DNA from: Theodoxus fluviatilis
Taxonomy: Eukaryota > Mollusca > Gastropoda > Cycloneritida > Neritidae
Direction of reading: 5' to 3'
DNA length: 25,000 nucleotides
Assembly: GCA_034096865.1 (NCBI GenBank)
Contig: JAWQFJ010009569.1
Coordinates: 1-25,000, forward strand
Positions 19,813-25,000 of this stretch are shown here, one piece after another. Position 1 is the first letter of the stretch. Each line of letters starts with the position of its first letter. Below the pieces are notes generated by a model, which was not told the origin of the DNA, did no database searches, and was given only the letters and a program-made list of their open reading frames with translations. The position numbers and the translations under genes are program-made.

Positions 19813-22447
19813 GACTTGACTTGACTTGACTTGACTTGACTTTTACGACGTTTGAGGCCTTTTGTGAGGCCTGTTCGACGTTCCATGTGATAAACTAACT
19901 TTGCTGCAATGCGTGGCGGGCTAACTACTAGATCTATTGCATATTTTGGCATTCTGGTGTGTAGAGGGTGGGGAGATCTTTCCAGTGTTCGTCGAGTGCA
20001 ACTTTGAAGTCATGGACTGAGGCAGCTGTGACAACTGCATCTGGTAGGTTATTCCAGGTTTTGATGATACGTTGTGAGAAGAAGTTCTTCCTGATGTTCA
20101 GCCGAAAGCTGTCTTTATGGAGTTTCAGCGAGTTTCCACGCAATTTAGTGTTGCTGGACAGCTTGAACGTTGGTTTCTGCACATCGTAGTAACCATGGAG
20201 GTATTTGTACACCTCTATCATATCTCCTCTCTTGCGTCTGTGCTCCAGGGTTGGGAGTTTGAGTGCTCGGAGTCTCTCTGGGTACGTCTTGTTTCTGAGT
20301 GATGACAGCAGTTTGGTTGCCCTACGCTGAACGTCCTCGATGTCACTGCATAGCGTTTTCATGTGTGGTTGCCAGACACAGTGGCCGTACTCCAATCTGG
20401 GTCTCACCAAGCTTTTGTACAGCAGGACGAAGGTCTGCTCTGTCAGATAGTCGAAAGACCGGCGGATGACTCCAATGACACGGTTTGCCTTCGATGTTGC
20501 ATGTGCTACTTGGTCCTTGAAGGATAAAGTGCTGTCAATCATCACTCCGAGGTCCTTTTCTGCACCACTCTCCGCAAGCTGCAATCTCTGGGGTTTTCCA
20601 TCAGCATCTTTACTGTTCATGAAGTATGTCGCTTGTGTCTTTTTGGACCCCATCTTCACAACACTGCATTTCTGCGGGTGGAACTTTAGAAGCCACTCTT
20701 CAGACCAGATCTGTAGTTTGTCAAGGTCGGTTTGTAAGTCCTGCGGTCCCCCCTCAACGTCACTCCTGGTGTACAGCTTGGTATCGTCTGCGAACATTTT
20801 GACTGGGCACTTTGTGATGGTGGGAAGGTCATTTATGAAGAGGACGAACATTATCGGCCCGATTACAGATCCTTGTGGGATCCCGCTGGTCACCTGCGCC
20901 TCCTGCGACTGTGTGCCGTTCACGACGACTTTTTGCTTCCTGTCTGTCAAAAAGTTTTCCAGCCACTTCAGTACCTTACCTCTGATGCCAAAGGCCTCCG
21001 TTTTCTTCAGTAGACGTCGGTGGGGCACAGAATCAAACGCTTTTTGATAGTCCATGTAGACAATATCCACCCCTCCTCCTTCGTCGAGAATGCTTGTCCA
21101 CGTGTCCAACACCTCCAGAAGTTGCGTGACGCACGACCTCCCCGGGATGAAACCATGCTGTTCTTTGCTGATAAGCGAGTTGCTCTGTAAATGGCTCATT
21201 ATTTTGTCTCTCACCAGCTTTTCCATAACCTTGCAGAGGATGCATGTCAAGCTTACAGGTCGATAGTTGCTGGCTGTTGTCTTGCTTCCCTTTTTGTGGA
21301 TGGGGGTGACTAGGGCTTGCTTCCACTCATCTGGTAATTTCCCCATGTCAAGTGAGAGCCTGAAAAGGTGAGCAATAGGGTCGGCCAACTCCTCGGCAGC
21401 CTCGGACAAGATGTATGGTGTGATACCGTCGGGACCTGGTGCTTTACTGGTGTGTAGGCCCTTAAGTCGTTTCTTCACTTCTTCCCTAGAAATATCCAAG
21501 TCTGTCAGCTCTTCCGTGAAACTGTATTCTGGTGGTCTGGGTAGTGGGCCTTCATCCTCGGTTGTAAAAACACTTTGAAAGAACTGGTTCAGGACCTCAG
21601 CCTTCTCTTCGTCGTTTATGGTCTTAGAGCCGTCCTCCTTCCTCAGGTCCGCCACTCCCGTGCGTGACTTGGTCTTGGACTTCACATAGTTCCAGAAAGC
21701 CTTTGGATCAGTCTTAGCCTCCATCGCCACTGTGGCCTCCAGGTCTCTCTGTGCTTTGCGGCATGCTTTTCTGGCCTGGTTTCTTGCTTTGACGTACACA
21801 AGGTAGTCTTGTCCCTCTCTAGTTTCCTGCCATCTGCGGAATAGCTTGTGTTTCCTTCTTACTGATGCCAGGGTCCCTCTGTCCATCCACACTTTTCCTC
21901 TTTTTGTCGAGCAGCGGCTCAATGGTGTTGATTTATTTGCTGCCAAATTTATTTCATCCTTGATCTTCTGCCATGTGTCATTGACTGTCAGGTCTTTCAG
22001 TTCCTGCTCCCACCTAACTTGTCTCAGTTCGTTTCTCAGGGTGTTGAGGTCGGTCTTCCTGTAATTTAGGCGTGGTGCGCTGGGTTGTGGGGCATCACAT
22101 GCGAAAGACAGGCTGGCAATAATCGCAAAATGGTCGCTTTTCCCGAGGCCTGCCGTTGTGGTAATGTCAAGGACCATATCGTCTCTGTTTGTAAGGACTA
22201 GATCCACAACATTTGAGCGTTCTCCCTCCCGGTAGCGTGTGGGTTCCTTCTGGTGTTGGATCAGGAAGGCATCTTTCACAGCTTTCAAGAACTTGGTTGC
22301 TATGTGGCTGGGTCCTGCTTCACACCTCTCTGAGACCCAATTGATTTCGGGGAAGTTAAAGTCCCCCAGCACAATCTTGTGCGAGGCGTCCAATTCGCTA
22401 ACTGACATTAGCAGAGCATTTAGCTTGTCCGTGTTTGCTAACAGGTT
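19813..22447 (-). mobile_element. 5'-truncated CR1-like LINE with (AAGTC)6 tail
   Basis: The element runs on the minus strand. Its 3' end is an (AAGTC)6 tail (19813-19842), preceded by a 91-bp 3' UTR (19843-19933) and a single open frame. CR1/L2-type LINEs end in short tandem repeats instead of poly(A), which fits. The 5' end is cut inside the endonuclease domain near 22447. The recognisable residues NLLANTDKLNALL precede the first Met, and a stop lies at 22451-22453. No clear target-site duplication is found, as is usual for this group. Truncation by incomplete reverse transcription is the simple explanation, and the lack of any stop or frameshift points to a recent insertion. Confidence 0.9.
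19934..22408 (-). CDS. Endonuclease (partial)/reverse transcriptase of CR1-like LINE
   Basis: The 824-residue open frame encodes the C-terminal part of an apurinic-type endonuclease and a complete non-LTR reverse transcriptase. Endonuclease motifs seen: GDFNFPEINW (15-24) and the catalytic SDHFAI (91-96). The N-terminal half of that domain is missing. RT motifs seen: GPDGITPYIL (325-334), NYRPVSL (381-387), KEQHGFIPGRSC (415-426), motif A MDYQKAFDSV with catalytic Asp453, motif B GIPQGSVIGP (509-518) and motif C FADD with Asp541/Asp542. The C-terminus has DLGVMIDSTLSF (619-630) and RPRLEYGHCVWQP (669-681). All three catalytic aspartates are kept. The first Met at 22408 is only the first ATG after truncation, not the native start. 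The frame is open 14 codons further upstream. The motif A-C spacing and the EN-RT order fit the CR1/Jockey group. The element lacks its promoter and ORF1, so it is probably not mobile by itself. Confidence 0.92.
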   Translation of the reverse strand: MSVSELDASHKIVLGDFNFPEINWVSERCEAGPSHIATKFLKAVKDAFLIQHQKEPTRYREGERSNVVDLVLTNRDDMVLDITTTAGLGKSDHFAIIASLSFACDAPQPSAPRLNYRKTDLNTLRNELRQVRWEQELKDLTVNDTWQKIKDEINLAANKSTPLSRCSTKRGKVWMDRGTLASVRRKHKLFRRWQETREGQDYLVYVKARNQARKACRKAQRDLEATVAMEAKTDPKAFWNYVKSKTKSRTGVADLRKEDGSKTINDEEKAEVLNQFFQSVFTTEDEGPLPRPPEYSFTEELTDLDISREEVKKRLKGLHTSKAPGPDGITPYILSEAAEELADPIAHLFRLSLDMGKLPDEWKQALVTPIHKKGSKTTASNYRPVSLTCILCKVMEKLVRDKIMSHLQSNSLISKEQHGFIPGRSCVTQLLEVLDTWTSILDEGGGVDIVYMDYQKAFDSVPHRRLLKKTEAFGIRGKVLKWLENFLTDRKQKVVVNGTQSQEAQVTSGIPQGSVIGPIMFVLFINDLPTITKCPVKMFADDTKLYTRSDVEGGPQDLQTDLDKLQIWSEEWLLKFHPQKCSVVKMGSKKTQATYFMNSKDADGKPQRLQLAESGAEKDLGVMIDSTLSFKDQVAHATSKANRVIGVIRRSFDYLTEQTFVLLYKSLVRPRLEYGHCVWQPHMKTLCSDIEDVQRRATKLLSSLRNKTYPERLRALKLPTLEHRRKRGDMIEVYKYLHGYYDVQKPTFKLSSNTKLRGNSLKLHKDSFRLNIRKNFFSQRIIKTWNNLPDAVVTAASVHDFKVALDEHWKDLPTLYTPECQNMQ

Positions 22448-22453
22448 TAATTA

Positions 22454-23822
22454 CCTATTGTAAAAGGCTAGCGAGGCGGGCCAGGCGGCCTGAGATGGCT
22501 TCTCTTTCCACCACATATTGATCAGGCCGCGCCAGTAACCATCGCCACCCCCACGTCGCTCCGTCTCCCTCAGTTCAGGGCTGTCTGCGTGCACGTCAGG
22601 CAGCCTGGAAGGCATGGCTCCCACTCCCGCCTTTCCGGAGACGTGTCCTGCCTGACTCCAGCGTGGAGAGGAAGAGAGTGCCTCTGTGCATAGCTGCAGT
22701 GCCTCCGTCGTCGTCCTTGGCGTGCTGCCAGTGCAGAAGAAACGGGGAGTAAGGGACAGGAACCCAGGGATAACCTCATCTCGTCAGTGGTCCCTCGCCC
22801 CGTTTGTTTTCGTCCAGGGCGCGCGAGGGTGAGTCACCCCATTCCCGAGGCACCGCTGACACGAGCGGCGCTGCTCAGCGCTTGGCGACAACCGCGTGTT
22901 GTCGTACACTCGGGTCTAGGGTAAGCACAACCTCAGGTACTCCGTCGCTCACTGAGGCCCAGCACGCAAGAGGTTTCTGCCGTGTGGACGTATGCGCCTC
23001 GCTGTGGATATTTTCGTCGCGTGGGATTTAACAATGTGCCGTCGCGCCTGCTGAGCACAGGTCACTGAGGTAAGCCTCTCATGCTCATGCTCACGTCTCA
23101 GTGAAAATATTTCGCGAAATTCCTCTCCCGGGGTTAAGTCGTCTTCTCTTATAAATGCTACCTGCGTGCCCTAGATCGCGAGGGCTCAGTCACTCCCACT
23201 ACCTACCTGGCGAATGCGTTCGAACTGAAAGCCGTGCTTCGTCATATTGATCAGCTTCCCAATGCGAGGCCTCGGGTGTGGATCGGGTAGCCGAAGCACA
23301 ATGGGGAATGAATAAATCAGTCTTTGAAATATTCATCGCTGCTTCAAGTCGGAGAAGAATAGCACGTTGCATGGGCAGGGTCCATTCGGACCAATGAGTT
23401 TGACCGCAAGTGCGACCTGTCGAAGTGTTTTTTTCTCTTCTAATCGCTCGAAACATGGCGGCGCTGCTGTCAATTCAGAGTAGCTGATCGTTGTATGCTT
23501 TTGTAGAGAGCTGATTGAGTAACTTCATGATGCACACAACAGCAAATGCATTTGTAAACGAAGATCGAGCTTGGTATAGCAGTCACGCACACATGTATAG
23601 ATAGCACGTACAGCCTACTACAGGCTTTCCTGGTTTATAGTAGGTATGTCACAATGAAATTATTTTTTTGGGGGGTGAAGGATTCAAATACACCATTAAA
23701 AAGCAATAAAAAGTAGAAACATTGTAGAAAAAACCATTTAAAAATCGGTTAATATTTAACAAAATGACGGTTTTTTGAAGGATTACAATATTTGTGAAGA
23801 AAAGTGTTCCCAAATTTCTCTG
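22454..23822. other. Unannotated unique region, GC-rich on the left
   Basis: The stretch 22454-23070 is GC- and CpG-richer than its surroundings. A good splice-donor-like GAG|GTAAGC occurs at 23067-23072, so a non-coding 5' exon is possible but unsupported. From 23100 the sequence is ordinary. An AT-rich run with T7G6 lies near 23665. No protein family is recognised on either strand. Confidence 0.4.
23452..23462 (+). promoter_or_regulatory. YY1-type AACATGGCGGC motif
   Basis: The site matches the YY1 consensus AANATGGCGGC exactly. Such motifs often overlap the start codon or first exon of animal genes. The ATG inside it opens only a 10-codon frame before TGA, and no convincing donor precedes the stop, so a gene start is not demonstrated. 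Confidence 0.3.
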
Positions 23823-24307
23823 TTTTGTATTACAAATGGCCAGAACTCAGTTGTTTTTTGCTCAATTATCTCACAACTTGGCAGGTGGGCGCCTTTTATC
23901 ATGCAGATGATCTAACCAAGTGTTGACAGACGGAAAAATACTAGGCCTAAGAACAAACAACAAAACAAACCACAACATACACGATGTAGCAGACAGCAAA
24001 GACCTAATCCGCCAATCAAAATACTGCGATTTGGTCACGTGACAAGAACCTCTGTGTACCTGCATGCTTTGTATTACAAATGGCCAGAACTCCGTTGTTT
24101 TTTGCTCAATTATCTCTCAACTCGACAGGTGGGCTTCTTATATCATGCAGATGATCTAACCAAGTATTGACAGACGGAAAAATACTGGGCCTGGAAACAA
24201 ACAACAAAACAAACCACTACATACACGATGTAGCAGACAGCAAAGACCTAATCCGTCAATCAAAATACTGCGATTTGGTCACGTGACAAGAATCTCTGCG
24301 TACCTGT
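23823..24307. repeat. Two-copy tandem duplication, 244-bp period
   Basis: The sequence TTTGTATTACAAATGGCCAG (near 23824) recurs 244 bp later (near 24068). The two units stay aligned, with only scattered substitutions, to about 24064 and 24307 respectively. Each unit has an inverted TTTGTA-T-TACAAA at its start and a palindromic GTCACGTGAC near its end (24034-24043 and 24278-24287). No coding potential is conserved between the units. Confidence 0.95.
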
Positions 24308-25000
24308 TGATCACCAAATCAGTTTTCTCACACACAAAAAAGGATTAGAGCCACTGTAAATGCCCAGAAACTATCACAAAGATGTCCATTTAACCACATC
24401 CACGTGTTTATGTTTTGAAAACAACAGTCAAAATGCTCATAAATTCAGTCTTGTCATCACCCGAAAATCGCTCAAAATGAGAAATGGCCGTCACACGATC
24501 GTTCGCATAAAGTAAATTTCTACTGATCTAAACAACTCAGGCCGATGAAACTTGGCAAAAATTATCTTGAAATGGTAATCTATCGATATAAATTACTTTG
24601 GACGTCCTTTGTAACTGTTGTAAGAAATGTTATCATACCTTTTGAAGAGCTGATTTTGCCGTTATTCTTTTTCTTTTCCCGTCCGGAAGAGCACGCTACG
24701 AATAATTTATATCGCTTCATCTTATCGTATACTTTGTTGTCACCAAATTTGGTTGACAACCAAGCTATAGATAACTCACTAGAAGCCTTATTAGTTGACA
24801 CGGTTTTGCAAGCCCGCTCAAAACAGGAACACATTTTCCCCGCTTCTGCGCAGACGTCAAAATGGCTTCACTGACATACCTATTTATAGGTTCTAGAGTG
24901 AAACAAAATAATTATTTGCAGTGAACTATCGATGAGAGTAGATGACCGTAGTTGAATTACTAGTGTTCTGTTCAAGATAAGAAAAGGTATTTAGTGAGTG
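24308..25000. other. Unannotated AT-rich end of window
   Basis: Open frames of 109 codons (plus, 24545-24874) and 84 codons (minus, 24580-24834) overlap each other. Neither has a recognisable domain, so both are left as chance frames. A CRE-like GACGTCA followed by AAATGGCTTC lies near 24852-24865. Confidence 0.4.

Noticed and set aside
20466..21326. Open frames of 97-193 codons on either strand inside the LINE
   Set aside because: They lie in other frames of the reverse-transcriptase gene and have no family resemblance.
23455..23487. Start of a gene at the YY1-type ATG
   Set aside because: The frame stops after 10 codons and no good splice donor lies before the stop.
24545..24874. 109-codon plus-strand frame
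   Set aside because: An 84-codon frame overlaps on the other strand, and neither resembles a known protein; AT-rich chance frames are likely.

Overview
The window looks like intergenic or deep-intronic DNA from an animal, most plausibly a marine lophotrochozoan such as a gastropod mollusc. That guess rests on the mix seen here: decayed and young LINE reverse-transcriptase genes of types common in mollusc genomes, a very high microsatellite load (roughly 3.5-4 kb of the 25 kb), small inverted-repeat DNA transposons, and no bacterial-style gene packing. I cannot name the species. No complete host protein-coding gene, rRNA, tRNA or CRISPR array can be supported.

Layout. 1-1.3 kb: unique sequence with a tight cluster of a CRE, two E-boxes and a perfect RFX X-box match (976-1072). 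1.66-2.6 kb: simple repeats (AAAAC, a C-tract facing a G-tract, then a trinucleotide-rich block). 2.63-3.2 kb: the 3' end of an old, broken LINE on the minus strand. 4.37-4.86 kb: a 488-bp inverted-repeat element (MITE). 5-5.6 kb: GT tracts. 5.6-8.1 kb: unique sequence with one doubtful exon-like ORF. 8.1-8.85 kb: long CT tracts. 9.05-10.02 kb: a 967-bp element with long imperfect terminal inverted repeats, a promoter-like pair of palindromes, an exon-like ATG segment with a splice donor, and three tandem copies of that exon/donor region. 11.8-12.7 kb: a G-rich minisatellite with a 324-bp higher-order period. 12.73-13.56 kb: a perfect 832-bp GATA tract. 13.8-14.45 kb: a purine-rich, possibly degenerate continuation of the minisatellite. 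15.2-18.2 kb: a dense series of GT, GA, GAGT, GACA and CA tracts. 18.2-19.4 kb: a second decayed LINE on the minus strand, bounded on both sides by GA tracts. 19.8-22.45 kb: a 5'-truncated but otherwise intact CR1-like LINE on the minus strand, with an 824-codon ORF. 22.45-25 kb: unique sequence plus a two-copy 244-bp tandem duplication.

How the parts relate. All three LINE remnants read on the minus strand, and each ends (3' side) in or beside a simple repeat: AAGTC for the young one, TC for the second, and a GTC/GTT-rich block for the oldest. This suggests that some of the microsatellites here were seeded by LINE 3' tails and later expanded. The most unusual objects are the 967-bp inverted-repeat element with its repeated exon-like module and the uninterrupted GATA tract. 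Neither is proof of a new biological system; both can be tested by comparing copies across the genome.
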